NCBI GenBank assembly: GCA_963575745.1
Contig: CAUYUJ010015958.1
Coordinates: forward strand, 198,164-262,163
Direction: 5' to 3'
From: Prorocentrum cordatum
Lineage: Eukaryota > Sar > Dinophyceae > Prorocentrales > Prorocentraceae
DNA: 64,000 bases
Positions 1 to 11,624 of this stretch are shown piece after piece. Numbering within the stretch: position 1 is the first letter of the stretch; each line of letters begins with the position of its first letter. Below the pieces are notes generated by a model that saw only the letters and a list, made by a program, of their open reading frames with translations, was not told the DNA's origin and searched no databases. The position numbers and the translations under genes are program-made.

Positions 1-269
1 CCCTGAGGCTCTCGGAAGTTCCCACAAGGCTCGCAAGTGGTCAGAAACATGCCACGAACATCGAAGACTAAGTTATTCGAGGTTTCGTCGTCGACTCCGT
101 TCCCAGAGCCCCGACGTGGTGTCAGTTCATCGTGTCGGCGCCCTTGTTGTCGTGAAATTATCCTCGGAGGGCCTCTTTGTGACGCTCCCGACAGAGGGGA
201 GGAGGGAGGAGGACGGATGGGGAGGAGGCGGATATCGCGCACGGCGCTATCGGAGCCATCGAGGCCACG
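1..269. other. unassigned DNA
   Basis: No gene, RNA or mobile element is recognisable here. The open frames crossing it have no domain features and run into the purine repeat that follows. Confidence 0.5.
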
Positions 270-380
270 GATGAGGCAGGAGGAGGAAGAGGAAGAGGAG
301 GAGGAGGAACAAGAGGAGGAGGCGGCGGAGGAGGATGAGGAGGAGAAAGAGGAGGAGAAAGAGGGGAGGACGGACTTGAA
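270..380 (+). repeat. GAG/GAA purine triplet tract
   Basis: Almost pure purine strand of GAGGAG and GAGGAA units with rare C or T. It makes Glu-rich reading on the plus strand and Pro/Ser/Leu-rich reading on the minus strand, which explains the long open frames through it; I do not treat those as genes. Confidence 0.85.
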
Positions 381-454
381 GCAGGACGGATGAAGAGAAG
401 GATGACGACGACGAGCAGGAGGAGAGGGAATGACGCCTTGGCTTTCCTAGAGCG

Positions 455-800
455 AGCTGGGGGTCCTGTGGCCTGTTTGGGCTCTTCGGGGCCTCTTGGG
501 GCCTCTTGGAGCCTCCTGGGCCCTCTGGGGCTCCCTGAATGTAATTTCAAAATGGGTCCTCTGGGGGGCTCTTGAGATCTCGTGGGCTCTCCCGGGGCCG
601 CCATGGGCCATCTAAGAACTCTCGGGGGCGTAATGATGCAAACAATTTCACGCATGGGGGCCTTTCCGTTGAGAAAGGGGGCGCGGTGCAGAGTGGGTCC
701 TCCTCGGGCCCTCCGGAGATCTCCTGAGCACTCCCGAGGCCGCCATGGGCCCTCCTGGAGCCTCTGGGGGCCTCTAAGAAGTCTCTCGCGGGGGCTGAAA
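455..800 (-). repeat. degenerate 10-12 bp array, GGCCTCTTGG type
   Basis: Loosely repeated units of the form GGGGCCTCTTGG and GGAGCCTCTGGG. This is the reverse complement of the CCAAGAGGCCCC arrays found at 1335, 3300, 4976, 21420 and 52135. Units drift in sequence but keep a spacing of about 10-12 bases. Confidence 0.7.
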
Positions 801-862
801 AATGACGACAGTTTCACGGATGGGAGCCTTTCCGTTGAGAAGGGGAGCGCGGTGAAAGGTAA
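626..862. repeat. direct duplication of about 65 bp
   Basis: The segment at about 626-690 is repeated at about 793-858. Both contain TTTCACGSATGG, GCCTTTCCGTTGAGAA and a GCGCGGTG end, with scattered substitutions. The copies lie inside the GGCCTCTTGG array and share an open minus frame that reads NGKAPMRE in one copy and a related peptide in the other. A local duplication is the simplest explanation. Confidence 0.6.
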
Positions 863-1059
863 TAAAATGACGACAGTGTCGCACTTGAGGCCCAATATCG
901 TCCTTGGGCACCTCGGGCGCGAATCCCTCTCGCCCATAGCACGGTGCGATTTCCCCTCCCCCCGCTGTCCCGCCGGACCCCGGGAGGGTGATTTTCGTAG
1001 TTTTCGCTTGTACGAAACACCTCCCCCCCCTCTCGACGGTGACGGAGGGCAGGCGGCGG

Positions 1060-1170
1060 GGGTGGGCGGGTTGGCGGGTTGGCTGGGGTTGCGGGGTGGC
1101 TGGTTGGGCTGGTTGAGCAGGTTGAGTTGTTTGGGTGGCTGGTTGGTTGGGCTGGCTAGGGCAATTGGTT
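1060..1170 (+). repeat. GGTTGGCTGG short tandem tract
   Basis: Irregular run of GGTTG, GGCGG and GGCTG units on the plus strand. It has no coding appearance beyond low-complexity Gly/Trp/Leu readings. Confidence 0.7.
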
Positions 1171-1334
1171 TCGATATGTATATCCGCCACCGTGCCCTTC
1201 AGGCACGAGTCGGAGTGTCCCCAGGTCCTTGGCCCAGCCCCTTAACCCTCAATCCTCCATCCTGAAACTTCTCTGAGAGGCCCCGACTCCAAATTCACAA
1301 ATCGGCCGGGGCTTCCCGCATCTTCTCACGCGAC

Positions 1335-1870
1335 TTTTTCGGGCCCAACGAGGGCCCCAAGACGAGAGGGCTCCGAATCGCCGCACGATCGGTCCAAGAC
1401 GCCCAAGATGGCCCCAAGACTGTCCACATATCATGTGAGGCGCCCCAAGAGAGCCCCAATAACCTTCCAAAGAGGGCCCCGAGAGGCCAAAATTATTGAT
1501 GTTCCTTAGGTTTACCTTTTTGGGGTCCTCGAGATTTCAAACTTCCGAGGCTCAAAGACGGCCGAAGAAGCCCCCAAGGCCGCCCCAAGACGGCCCAAGA
1601 GGCCCCGAAGAAGGCCCCAAGAAGGCCTAAAGACGGCCCAGGAGGGCTCCCAGACGGCCCTAGAGGCGCCCAAGTCGCCCCAAGACGGCCCAACGACAGC
1701 CCCACGAAGGGCCCAGAGGGAGAACACGAACCGCAAATCCGAGCCTTATGCCCCAAGTAGTCGTGGGAGGCCACAAGGAGGCCACAAGGCCACCAAGAGG
1801 CCCCGAGAGAACCCAAGAAGCCCACAAAATGCCCTAAGAATCCTCAACACGGCCCCCAAGAAGCTTCCCG
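1335..1870 (+). repeat. degenerate 10-12 bp array, CCCCAAGACGGCC type
   Basis: About 45 imperfect units built on CCCCAAGACGGCC or CCCAAGAGGCC. AAG steps fall about 10, 11 or 12 bases apart. Several frames stay open through it because the units seldom make a stop codon; the resulting peptides rich in Gly, Leu, Trp and Pro are artefacts of the repeat. Confidence 0.8.
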
Positions 1871-2989
1871 CAAAGTCCCAACGAACATCCTCGAGGCATA
1901 TGACCCACAATCCAAGCACGGTGGGGCGGGATGGGCCGACAGCCATTATATATATAGCATTAAATATACGATAGCTACACACATAAATCAAGTCATACGC
2001 GCCTCTCCCAGGAAAGAAGGCTCAAATCCTCTCATGGATGTCGCCGCTGTGCGAGGTTTGCTTTTGCTGGGAGGGGGTTAATGTCATTATTCGCGGGAGT
2101 TCCTCAGATTCGGAAATTTGGCTGTACCACTCGTGCAGACCGCGAGTTCCCAGTCCGAACCAACCCATGCTCGCTCAACATTATTGCTCAAACTGTTCAA
2201 GGACACAATGGTTTCAACGAGCTGACCCAAGCTTGCTAGAACGGCCGAGGCATTTCAAGTATTCTGATGTTGCCGACTCTGTTCTTAGTTGCAGGGTGCC
2301 GCCGTGTCCAAAACCACGTGGTCAAGGCATGCTTGATGAATGCAACTGTAGATCGTATTACTTGACACCTTAGTGCTGGGGCATGTTTGCCTAACACATT
2401 CGCTGAACCGATTCGCAACCCACATTGGTGACCGAATGAAAATGCGAGCCACATACCGATGTCCTCATCTTTCGAACATGCGCACAACCATTGTCCCATG
2501 TGTCTAACATGTTCCTCACTCTCTTGCTTGCACCCCTGTGTCCAACATGTGTGAGCCTAGGGAACGCACGTGCTTCTTGTTCATGCGTCTATGTTAATAC
2601 ACAAATGAGAAATAGTTCACGTGCGGTGAAGCCGTAAAATAAGGCCGCACGATAAGGATGCAAGGGCCTTGGAGGGCCATTCCGCCAACTTGCGAGCGGG
2701 GCGCGGCCAACGAAAGCGGCCAAGGATGGGCCGAAGGGGAGGGATGCAAGGGTAACCTTGGGACGTCGTCATCCTTACTATGCGGGCTGACTGTATAGGC
2801 AACAGTGCACATATACGCGTGCGAAACGTAACCTAAACTTCAATTGCGGACAAGATACGGGGGGGGCGCCCACGCTGCCCTGCCGGGGCTGCGGATCCCG
2901 AACGCAAATGCAAAGACGCCCGAGGCGGAAGCAAATTTCTTTCACGCAAGCACTGACTTACAAAATACTTATAAGAAGGGGCCAAGGGA
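1871..2989. other. unassigned unique DNA
   Basis: Non-repetitive sequence with a short AT-rich patch at about 1946-1990. A 111-codon plus-strand frame at 2038-2373 starts with ATG and contains several Cys residues, but I see no known domain and no neighbouring exon, so it is not called as a gene. Confidence 0.4.
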
Positions 2990-3115
2990 CACACACACAC
3001 ACACATACATACATCTATCGATGTACGTATGTCTACATGTGTATGTATATATGAATATATATACATATATATATATGTATATATATATACACATCTATAT
3101 ATACACACACCAAAA
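2990..3115. repeat. CA/TA microsatellite
   Basis: CACACA followed by CATACATACAT and then TATATATATA stretches to about 3115. It is mixed-phase dinucleotide DNA, useful only as a marker. Confidence 0.85.
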
Positions 3116-3299
3116 TCCCAGGACCCCCCTTATGCTTTCATAGTTTCTGGAGGTTCGTCTTCCCCCCTCAATTCCCACATGTTCCTATGTTGTCCTAGGG
3201 ATCGGCGATACTTTGTCTGTGTTTCCCCCCTCCTGAATACAGGCTGCCGTAAGCTGCGAATGCAGAACAAACGTTGTGGGTGGACCGCGAGTGTGGGTC

Positions 3300-3490
3300 G
3301 TAAGCGTCCTAAGACAGCCTGAAAAAGCTCCTAGACGGCCCACAAGGCCTCCAAATCAACCCAAACTCCCGGGAGGCGCCGAAGACTGCTCCCGACGGCA
3401 CGAGGAAGGCCTGAGAGAGACCGTAAGGCAGACCAAAAGGGCCCCAATACGTTCCCATAAAGAACCCACGACAACCCCAAGGTGGCCCCA
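3300..3490 (+). repeat. degenerate 10-12 bp array
   Basis: Short array of the same family as 1335-1870, with units such as CCCACAAGGCCTCC and GGCCCCAATACG. Confidence 0.6.
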
Positions 3491-4975
3491 TGAAAGTTCC
3501 TCACGCGTTACGGCCTCCTGTGCGGTGCTCGAAGCGTCACCAAACAGAGTACTGCGCTGACACGGTGGCGAAATGCCGCAATTAACTGGAGAACAAATGG
3601 GCGTGGCGACCCATCCCTCATCCTCCCCTTCCTACTCCGTCCTCTCTCTCCCCCATCCCTGCCATTCACCTGTTCTATCACGATAGCAGGAGCCTCCACA
3701 CCAGGATATGCTGTATAATCTCACCAATGCCTGGAGCAAATGGGAACGCCGTGCTGCTTGCTTTGCGCTAGGTTGCTTGTGTCATGCCATCCGCAGAAGG
3801 GCCTGGCATGATTTAAGTGTGTTAGAGCTGATGTATACTGTATACAGGCAATACAGCACGGGCTTGTGGCATACTATACTTCAAAAACTCTCGACTTCGG
3901 GTCGACCCTGCCGCCTTCTATCGGTCCCCTGGGCCGCGAATGCGATCTCACGCGCTCTTTTGGAGGCACGCATCTTCAACCGTAACAATCACAACAAAAG
4001 ACAACTGCTCGCGGCCCCTCCCACCACACCCAGGGCGAAGGCCAAATAGTAGCCGCACCACCGAAGAAACGAGACCGACCCGACCCGTGGGGGGGCGGAG
4101 GGGCGGGCCGGGGGCAAGGCAAATTTGGTTAAATCCACTTGCAGCCTCTTCCATGCAGGCGCGCCCATGACCGCCAAAACCATGCAACACGATATCATCA
4201 CCGCGAGGAACTGGGAGGCAACCGTTAATGTTGCCGGATGGAATGGCATACCTGGCAGGATCAAAGTGTACGGGCTGGACTAGGAGGGACACATACCCCT
4301 ACCCTACATGAAAGCCATTGACAAACTTTCTGGAGTCCTGAGACTGAAGGGCCACAAGCTAAAAGCACGCGTGCCAAACTTGACCGGCCTCTGGGTCCTC
4401 CCCGTCCTGCCCGAGGGTAGCGTGACACGCCCTCGACTCAGCAGCTCAGGCCCCCCCGCACGATTCGAGGCCAATGCCCCCCAGACATTTACCACCCCAA
4501 AGGCCAAGCGAAGGCGCTGAGGCATGTTCGAATGACGGAAAAGGGTCCCATATAGCAACAACATATACAAAAACACACACTATCGTTCGAGTGTTGTTGC
4601 ACGTTTGCTTACTGTGGTTTTCGGCACGAGGTGTCGCTTGGATTGCCTCAGAGATCCCCAACACGGACAAATCTAGCCCGACCTGCAATCAGTTGCAATT
4701 GCCATAGACCGCTGCGCTCGGCCCAAGGTGGTGATTCTCACAATGTAACATGTTCAACAACAGTAGCTACACCGAGGCCTGTCCTTGCGAAACACAATGC
4801 GGTGCAAAACCAACAATGAGTCGCTGTCGCAACGCTTGCACTGACCTAACGAAATCACGCCAGTCCTCCGGTCACGAGACTCGACATTCCTCTGCCGAAA
4901 CCCCTCTTCCCTTCGGGGAGGGCTTTCGCCCTGTAACCCTGAGTTTTTGTAGGGTCTCCCCGCGATGTGTCAGGA
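3491..4975. other. unassigned unique DNA
   Basis: No repeat and no recognisable protein. Open frames on both strands stay under 125 codons and none shows a domain. Nothing here resembles the retroelement pieces found elsewhere in the window. Confidence 0.4.
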
Positions 4976-5530
4976 GGTCTGTTTTCGACCAATCTGGCTC
5001 CAAGAGGGCCTCCGATGCTCCAAGATGGCCTCCAAGACTCAATATAGCCAAAGATGTATCAAAATAGCTTTCGACAAGTGCTCTCAGAGCCCACATCAGG
5101 ACCTTCGATCAGGCCCAAACGAACACCAAAGGAGCATCCATGTTGTTCGCTTGGTTCTCTTTTCGCGTCCGATGAGCTGTTAAGGCCTGAAGATGACCCA
5201 AGAGAGCCCGCGGAGAGGCCCAAGAGGCCCTCAAGATGGCCATAAGACCGCCTCAAAGCGCCCCAAGAGGGTCCCAATCAATAATGCCCGGAGAGGCGAT
5301 GTTCAGGCATGCGGGAACTCCGTTCTCCTGATCGACGGAAGGCCTCCAAAAACGGCCCCAAGAGGCCTCAGGGCTCCCAAGATGCCCCCGCGGAGGGTCC
5401 AAGAGAGCTCCCCCCCCCTCCCAAGAGAGCCCAAGCAGAAGACTCCAAGACCCTCCAAAATAGCCCCAAGAGGGCTCCAAGAGGGCCGCAAGAGAGTCCC
5501 AAGAGGACCGCAAGAGGGCCTCGAATAGAC
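4976..5530 (+). repeat. degenerate 10-12 bp array
   Basis: Second long plus-orientation array of CCCCAAGAGGGCTCC-type units, interrupted at about 5080-5200 and 5270-5335 by less regular sequence. Long open frames on both strands here are repeat artefacts. Confidence 0.7.
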
Positions 5531-5559
5531 CACAGGGCGGCTGCAGGAGTCGTCGTCCT

Positions 5560-5685
5560 CTTCACCCTCCCACTCCTCCACGTGTTCGTCCTCTTCCTAC
5601 TCGCCCTCGACTTCCTCCTCGTCCTCCTCCTCCTCCTCCTCGTCCTCGTCCTCCTCCTCGTTTTCGTTCTCGTCTTGGGTCTGAT
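5560..5685. repeat. CTC/TCC pyrimidine tract
   Basis: Plus strand is nearly all pyrimidine plus G: TCCTCCTCCTCCTCC with CGTCCTC interruptions. It is similar in type to tracts at 8820, 10430 and 52735. Confidence 0.85.
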
Positions 5686-6779
5686 CAGGCTGATGCAAGC
5701 CTTGGTCCACTGTATGCGTCTACACTGCCCTGATCAAGGCAACTTGCCTGGGCATCGTTTCTGGATGGGCTGGTGGGGCTACGCGAAGCGTCAAGGATCG
5801 GTAAACGAGAGGGAAGCCGGCACAACACACTCTCCCCCCAATTGATGGATGTACTTAGGACTGCTGAAATCATTGCAAATACAGCATTCTGCCCATCTAG
5901 CCGTGTGATGAGAGGGAAACTGACGTCGGACGATGTCTCTCCAAGTCCGCGGCATTGCGACCCGTCGCTCATGCGACAACGATGAGCTGGCAAGGTGACA
6001 GTAACTCGTCGACGCCTGACGTCTGTTGACGGTGCACCCATGTGCACCAGTGCTTTTGCGTCGCCGCGCTGCGCGGCACGATCTGGAATGCCAGACACGA
6101 TCCGATGGTCTGCTCTGGGCCAGATGCGGGGCGGCACACGGATCCCCATCCGCAGAGCACCCTCGGTGAAGACGGCCTGGGGGCCAAGTCCGCGGGCGCA
6201 GACCCGCAGAACATGGTAACAAAATCGCCCCCTCGACCCGCAAGAGATGGCCCCACGGGGGGACTCACAAATCGACTTCCCCGAGACTCTGCGTTGCGAA
6301 CAACATGCAACATTGCGAAGCATCACGACCGGAACCCCAAACCCCCTGCAAGGTTCGGGGGGCCCAGATACCGAAACCGGGCGAAAATACCTGGCGTGAA
6401 GAATTTGCAGCACCCGGATCTCCAGGTTGGCAGGATGGGGGCTCCACCAATCCACGACGCCGAGTCTAACATGGGAGAAACGGGTCACGAGGGAAACGGG
6501 TCCTAGACCTGGGGCCTTCCCTCAGGACCAATCCTTCATCCTGACAGGCCTGGGGCCCGTGGAGGGCCCCAGCAAGCCAAAGACGGCGAAAAACCTCAGG
6601 ACGCGTCGCTATCAGGACCCACTTCCTCCCTGGCGACGATGAAGATGCCTTGGGTAACCGAGATAGGTCTTTAGAGCCCTCCCCCCTTCATAGGAGAAAC
6701 TAATTATCCTTTCGACGCCCTTATTGACGGACTGGGGTACCACTCATAGCGGAAGATAATTATTGATCCGCGGCAACCG
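5686..6779. other. unassigned DNA with a long minus-strand open frame
   Basis: A 267-codon minus frame spans 5685-6488 and a 154-codon plus frame overlaps it at 6042-6506. Neither has a domain, transmembrane segment or retroelement motif that I recognise. High GC alone can keep frames this long open, so I record the frame without calling a gene. Confidence 0.25.
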
Positions 6780-6890
6780 CCGCGCCACAACGACGACGAG
6801 GTGGAGCCGGAGGAGGAGAAGGAAAAAGAAATTGAGGAGGGGTGAGGGGGCGGAGGAGGAGGAGGAGCAGAAGCAAGAGGAGGATCGGCT
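6780..6890 (+). repeat. GAGGAG purine tract
   Basis: Imperfect GAGGAGGAG tract with AAAAAGAA inserts on the plus strand. Confidence 0.75.
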
Positions 6891-6940
6891 GAGTTCATTC
6901 CCGGCCGAAAGAAGCGGGGGTGGGTCCCCAAAACTACTGA

Positions 6941-7232
6941 AAACCCGCTGAGGGTACCGCTCCGCACGATCAGGTCGTCCCAGCATTCCGATAGGCCTAC
7001 CACCATATGCTCTTAGAACATAAACATAGTATGATAAAACATGTCATGATAGCATACAACCAATGTGTTACAATGAATCAATCTTGACCAACACGTTTTA
7101 AGACCATTCCGTGCAAAGCACAACAGGTTATCATAACATCCTTTGGTGGGCCCATACTTCAAGCCAGGACGCGTCGCCACTACTCGAAAAGATGCCCTGG
7201 GTACCCCTCCGCACGATCAGGTCGTCGCTGTC
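6941..7232. repeat. duplicated segment flanking 7.0-7.2 kb
   Basis: The stretch CTCCGCACGATCAGGTCGTC occurs at about 6959-6978 and again at 7207-7226. Each copy is preceded by a related CTACT..AAA..GGGTAC segment. On the minus strand both read DDLIVR followed by Gly-Thr. A weaker third relative (GATGCC then TGGGTAACC) is at about 6640-6660. Either a duplicated exon end or a small dispersed repeat would give this. Confidence 0.5.
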
Positions 7233-7532
7233 AAGGTAGGAGTCCGTGGTGCAGAGCACCGGCTCGTCCTCGCTCGGGTCCCTCTTCGGGGAGACGTGAG
7301 ACTCGGGCCCGGGGGACTCGGGTTGGCCTGACGGGGCCATCATGAAAATGACGAGACCCAGCCCGAAACTTGACGCGAGCTTAGGCAAACCCAAATTCCG
7401 ACGTACTCGAGTCTTACGTTTCCCCGACCTCTGGCAGGTGAAGACCTTGCCGCTTTTCGAAGCCTCCGTCGCCAATGGGTGCAGCACGCCCACCGAGACG
7501 CAGACGCACGACGCAAGGACCTCCTTCCACAA
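7131..7532 (-). CDS. possible exon, unknown protein
   Basis: A 133-codon minus frame whose middle looks less like GC-driven noise than its neighbours. It has a hydrophobic run (SSFGLGLVIFMMAP) followed by a Pro/Ser/acidic stretch and DDLIVR. The open frame has no ATG at its upstream end, so it would have to be an internal exon. The DDLIVR part is duplicated near 6970. I do not recognise a family. It may equally be part of an unknown repeat. Confidence 0.2.
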   Translation of the reverse strand: MWKEVLASCVCVSVGVLHPLATEASKSGKVFTCQRSGKRKTRVRRNLGLPKLASSFGLGLVIFMMAPSGQPESPGPESHVSPKRDPSEDEPVLCTTDSYLDSDDLIVRRGTQGIFSSSGDASWLEVWAHQRML

Positions 7533-7597
7533 GCCGCGCCTGCGGAAAGCCAGCCATCGGAGATCAACTGACCCGGGTCAACGCAAACCCAGGTCAG

Positions 7598-7720
7598 TCA
7601 AACATTGCCAGATCCTGCAAGATCCTGCAGGATCCTGCAGGATTCTGCAAGATCCTGCGCGCAAGCCCAGATCAGAACACACCCCTGGCTCTGCAGGATT
7701 CTGCAAGCTGTGGCGATCTG
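7598..7720 (+). repeat. 11 bp tandem repeat, AGATCCTGCAG type
   Basis: Consecutive units AGATCCTGCAA, GATCCTGCAGG and GATTCTGCAAG give an 11 bp period. Each unit is nearly self-complementary around CTGCAG. A spaced relative (GGATTCTGCAAG) occurs at about 7696. Confidence 0.8.
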
Positions 7721-8512
7721 GCTGACCCCTGTTTGCATTGACCCCAGTCTCGAGGCTCCCGAAGCCTTTCCTCCTCGCCTCGCCTAGCGTCGCGCGATCA
7801 TCGAAGAAGAAAGGAAAGACATGAGCATGAACTTTCGGACCTCCGTGCGAATTTTCTAGGATCCTGGAAGAGACTGATCCTGAAATTCGCATCAGCTTTT
7901 GGCTTCCCGCGGCCCTCCAAAAGCCCCAGGAATGTCAGGGAACGGCTCAGGATGACGAGCTGGTCTCGGAGGAAGGCCCTGGGGTCCAGGACATGTTTCC
8001 CTCGGGACCCGTTTCGTTCATACTAGTTCTCCCGCTCTCGTCCGACTTCGAGCGAGCATCGAAGAAGATAGCACGGCATAAACAGAAACTTTCGAAACTC
8101 TGCGCGGAATTCTTGGGGTCGGCGCTGAAACCCACTTGGCGGAGCATCCGCCGCCGCGGCTGGCGGGCTCCGCGCGCCAGGGAGGGTGGTCCAGAGCAGA
8201 TCGCAGAATTCTGCGCGGACCGCCGAAAATTAACGTGTGTGCAGTCTTTCAGTTTTGAAACACCAAACCAGCCTTTCGAACCGTCGTGGCGCCCGACTTT
8301 GCGCGACTGGCTCTGCGCGCTCGCGCCGCCCCCAGTGGAGTGGGCGGCGCCAGCTGGCCACATGGCCGGCCCGAGCCTGGGCCAAAGGTCGGTGGTACGA
8401 CGCACTCCCTGGACTGCCGGGGAGGGCGATCCTGGGCCCGAGATGGGGCCGGGCTAGGATCGGTGAGGTGGCCAGCCGACGTCGCCCGACACTTGAGCCG
8501 CCCGAGTTCGGG
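7721..8512. other. unassigned DNA
   Basis: Unique GC-rich DNA to the left border of the hairpin element. Open frames on both strands exceed 130 codons but several overlap and run into the hairpin element, so none is credible as a gene. Confidence 0.4.
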
Positions 8513-8695
8513 GGCGCGCAAAAATGGATTAGCGATCCATGGATTTGGCGCGCGGTCGCCGAATCCATGGATCGGGGGAAATGCCCTCCCCAAAATGCGG
8601 CCGGTGCCGCCTCGTTCGGCGCCGGAAATCGGCGATTTCCAATGGAAACGTGACCCATCGCTAATCCACGCCCCTTGATCCATGATTGCGATCGC
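8513..8695 (+). mobile_element. MITE-like hairpin element, copy 1
   Basis: First of three copies, with 18557-18742 and 51242-51402. The ends are imperfect inverted repeats: GGCGCGCAAAAATGGAT at the left against the complement of ATCCATGATTGCGATCGCC at the right. TGGATTAGCGAT near the left is mirrored by ATCGCTAATCCA near the right. Inside is a strong hairpin at 8533-8574 (arms CGATCCATGGATT and AATCCATGGATCG) and a small one (GGAAATC..GATTTCC). It has no coding capacity. Its size, inverted ends and dispersal suit a MITE or structured SINE; no transposase or Pol III box is evident. Confidence 0.7.
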
Positions 8696-10914
8696 CTGAC
8701 GAGTGGAGAAAGGCCAGGTCTCTTCCGCAGCCCGCCAGCGCAGTCACATCTCCACGCCAGCGCGGTGGTGCACCCTAAGGTCCGCGTTCTTCCCTGTCCT
8801 CCTATCTTCCCTGCTGTCACTTGTTCCTCCTCGCCGTCGTCGTCCTCCTCCTCCACCTCCTCCTGGCCACTTTCCGCGCAGGAGCGTTTTCGAGCAACTC
8901 TGTCAGTTTAGGGGTGTTCGAATAATGTGTTAGATGTCTGATTTGGCACAGCTCAGTTCACGTGTGGATCATGTGCTCCCAATGGCGCTAAGGGCTAAGG
9001 TCTGACCACCGTACCCCTTTCCCTTTCCCGCTCCTCGCCATCTCATTCCGATCCTCCCCCGATGAAGCTCTCTAGCCGACCCCCCTGACGATGCCGATCC
9101 TCTCCCCTGCATCTGGCCTCTGGAGCAGGCGCGGCAAGCGCAAGGGCGACTTGACGCGTGGGGGCTGCAGCGGGGCGACCTCTTCCAAGTTCTGGTGGAT
9201 GGGCTTGTCCCTGCGATTGTTCACCAGGGATTGCGTTCGTGATGGTGGCTTCCAGGAAATCGCCACCATCGCGCACAACCAAAATGGCTCAGTCTGCGCA
9301 CCCTTGAACAACGCATGCTGGTGGCGATCGAGGTGGCAACGATGGCGGCAATGGCGAAGACAACGACGCTTTAGCACGACCCGCAGTTGTAGCATTGCGC
9401 GGATCGCAACGACGCTTGATCTGCATGCGGACGAAACCCCATCTGAGTCAGCACGAGAGGCGCTGAGCTTACCATGCTATTGCGCAAGGAGCCTAGCCGT
9501 CTGCCTAGTAGGAGAGCATTCGGAAGAGACTGTCAACTACCATCTGTGTCAGAACGAATGGTGCCGAACGGCCATGCGTGGCCTCACGGGCGGACTTCGC
9601 AGTAGCACCAAGCACTAGCAAGGGCTGGCTCGCAGTCGTGTGGGGGCTGCGTTAGCACTGGGACGCTGGACTCCTGTGCGTCTGCTGCGCTCGATGCCTG
9701 CATATTCGGTGGTCCTCTCGTTCCTGGACAGGGCGGCACGGGATGGAATGGGACAGGGCTGAAACCTAAACGGTGTTGTCTCGTTTTCGTTGTTGCTTTC
9801 GCTTTCCCTCGTTTTGTCTTCAATCCGCCCTTCACGCAAAACGAGATCGAAACGAAAACGGCCCACGAAATCGCTAAAACATCGTTTAGGTCCACCCCTG
9901 GAATGGAATGGGGGGGACACGAGCACGAACGATTCGAGGAAAATCGTATGAAAATGGGGAAGGTGTAGGCGGAGGGGCCGCCGGGATGGGCCATTCCTGG
10001 ATGGTGGACCCTGTGCAAACGTGCGCTCCGACTACGTAATTCGTGCATGTGTGCGCGGTTCGAAGACAAGTTTCCACACACACACACACTTCAAAAGGAT
10101 GTGCAACAAAGCCAGTACGGAACTGAGAACGTGCTGCTCCGCTACAATCGTCGAAGCGTGACGTGAGCAATTCGCCGAAGGGCCGAGGCCACATGGACAT
10201 ACCCCCCCAAGATGGTAATCCAGGAAGCCTCGCCCAAACACGAATAACACATACGCCCCTCCAAAACTAGGGTTGCAACCCTCGCGCCAACTGTCTGTAG
10301 TCATGACCCCTCGTTGTCCCAAAACCGTCGTTCGACACCACTTATGCACCGATGGGTGGAGGTCGAACGTCCCGGCGTCGCATAACATGTAAAGACATGG
10401 CGTGCCATCTTCCAACACTCGAGTCTTCCGTGTCTTCTTCGTCCTCCGTCTCCTCCTCCTGCTCGCCCTCCGGGTTCACTTTCTCCTGTTCCCGTTCGTC
10501 CTTTTCCTCCTCCTCCACCTCCTCTTCCTCCTGTTCCTCTTCCTCTCCTCCCCCCTCCTCCTCCACCTCTTCATGTTTCTCCCCCCCATCATCCCCATCC
10601 CGCTTGTTCTCCTCATGCACCTCCCGTTCCGCCGGGCAGGGGAGCGCATGCCGATGTTCCTCGGCGCCCTCGCCGACGCGCCCGGCAGGGGCGCGCTACC
10701 CGATAACAGGATTGCAAAACCGTCGGGGCAACGGCCGTTGGGACAACCCCGCGAGCCGCTGGGACGCGAGAGGAAGCCGTTGGGACAACCCCGCAAACAC
10801 CGAATTGGTCGCGGCCGCGTTCATGCGGGAGGCAACACGAAGTTCAGCTCTGCCGCGACCTGCTCCGCGTCAGCCCTGAAGTCCACCACTCTCTTGTTGA
10901 ACTCCTCGAGCAAC
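8696..10914. other. unassigned DNA with two pyrimidine tracts
   Basis: Mostly unique sequence. CTCC-type tracts lie at about 8820-8880 and 10430-10615; the second generates long Ser-rich and Leu-rich open frames. A 175-codon plus frame at 9091-9618 begins with ATG, is rich in Arg and Trp, and shows no domain. At 10728-10800 a unit around CGTTGGGACAACCCCGC is repeated about three times. Confidence 0.4.
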
Positions 10915-11605
10915 TTGTGCCTAGGGAGGGGGCTCCCGCCTGAGACTTCTTTGCAGCTCACTCGCACACGCGCTAGGAACGCCTCGTGAACGGTGATCAA
11001 ATGCTATGCCAGGTGGACTTTGCCGACGACCCGTTCGGATTACCAACATGAAGTGCGGGCCCCTTCGGGAGGGGGCGCCCGCCTGAGAATTCCTGGAAAT
11101 TCACTCACAAACGAAAGTCCAGCGCGAGACTTCCCCCATAGTCAATCCAAAGAAGCTGAAACAATAGCGACCATCACAGGGTTCGGATGACCCGGCCGGA
11201 TTACTAAATTGAAGTGCGGACCACATACGGAGAGGGCACCCACCTGAGACTTCATTTCCCGCAACTCACTCACAGACGAAACTCCCGCCCAAGACTTCCC
11301 CCACATTCAAGCCATAGGAGCCGAACGGTGAGAACACCTACACGGTTCCGATGACCCGTTTGGGTTACCACGGGCCCTGAGGGAGGGGGATCTGGCCTGA
11401 GACCTCCTCACAATTCACCCACAGACGAAGCTCCCGCCTGAGACGTCCTCCGAATTCAAGCCCGAAGAGCCGAAACGTTTCGACCGTTACAAGGTTCCGA
11501 TAACCCGCACGGGCTACTAACATAAAGCGCGGACCCCATCGAGAGGGGGCTACCGCCTGAGACTTCCTCATGATGAACTTACAAACGAAGCTCCCTCTTG
11601 GCCGA
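10915..11605 (-). repeat. tandem array, about 143-161 bp units, GAGGAAGTCTCAGGCGGGAG core
   Basis: Five imperfect units marked by GCCTGAGACTTCC with the TGAG at 10941, 11084, 11245, 11398 and 11558. Within a unit a second shorter copy of the core often follows (for example CTCCCGCCTGAGACGTCC at about 11430). Conserved side motifs are GGTTCGGATGACCCG, CGGATTACTAA and TTCACTCACAAACGAA. On the minus strand the core reads AATTGTGAGGAGGTCTCAGG, the same unit as the plus-strand arrays at 45860 and 47060. Confidence 0.8.
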
Positions 11606-11624
11606 TGATCAGATCACGATGGGA

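Noticed and set aside
158-937. 259-codon minus frame
   Set aside because: Covers the GAG tract and the GGCCTCTTGG array; repeated NGKAP peptides come from a local DNA duplication.
3940-4300. Small open frames with fairly protein-like wording near 4.2 kb
   Set aside because: Under 115 codons, no ATG in good position with domain support, and overlapping frames on both strands.
9270-9295. Second spliced-leader-like sequence (AACCAAAATGGCTCAG)
   Set aside because: Only about 11 contiguous bases agree with the leader on the minus strand; expected by chance at this window size given the loose match.
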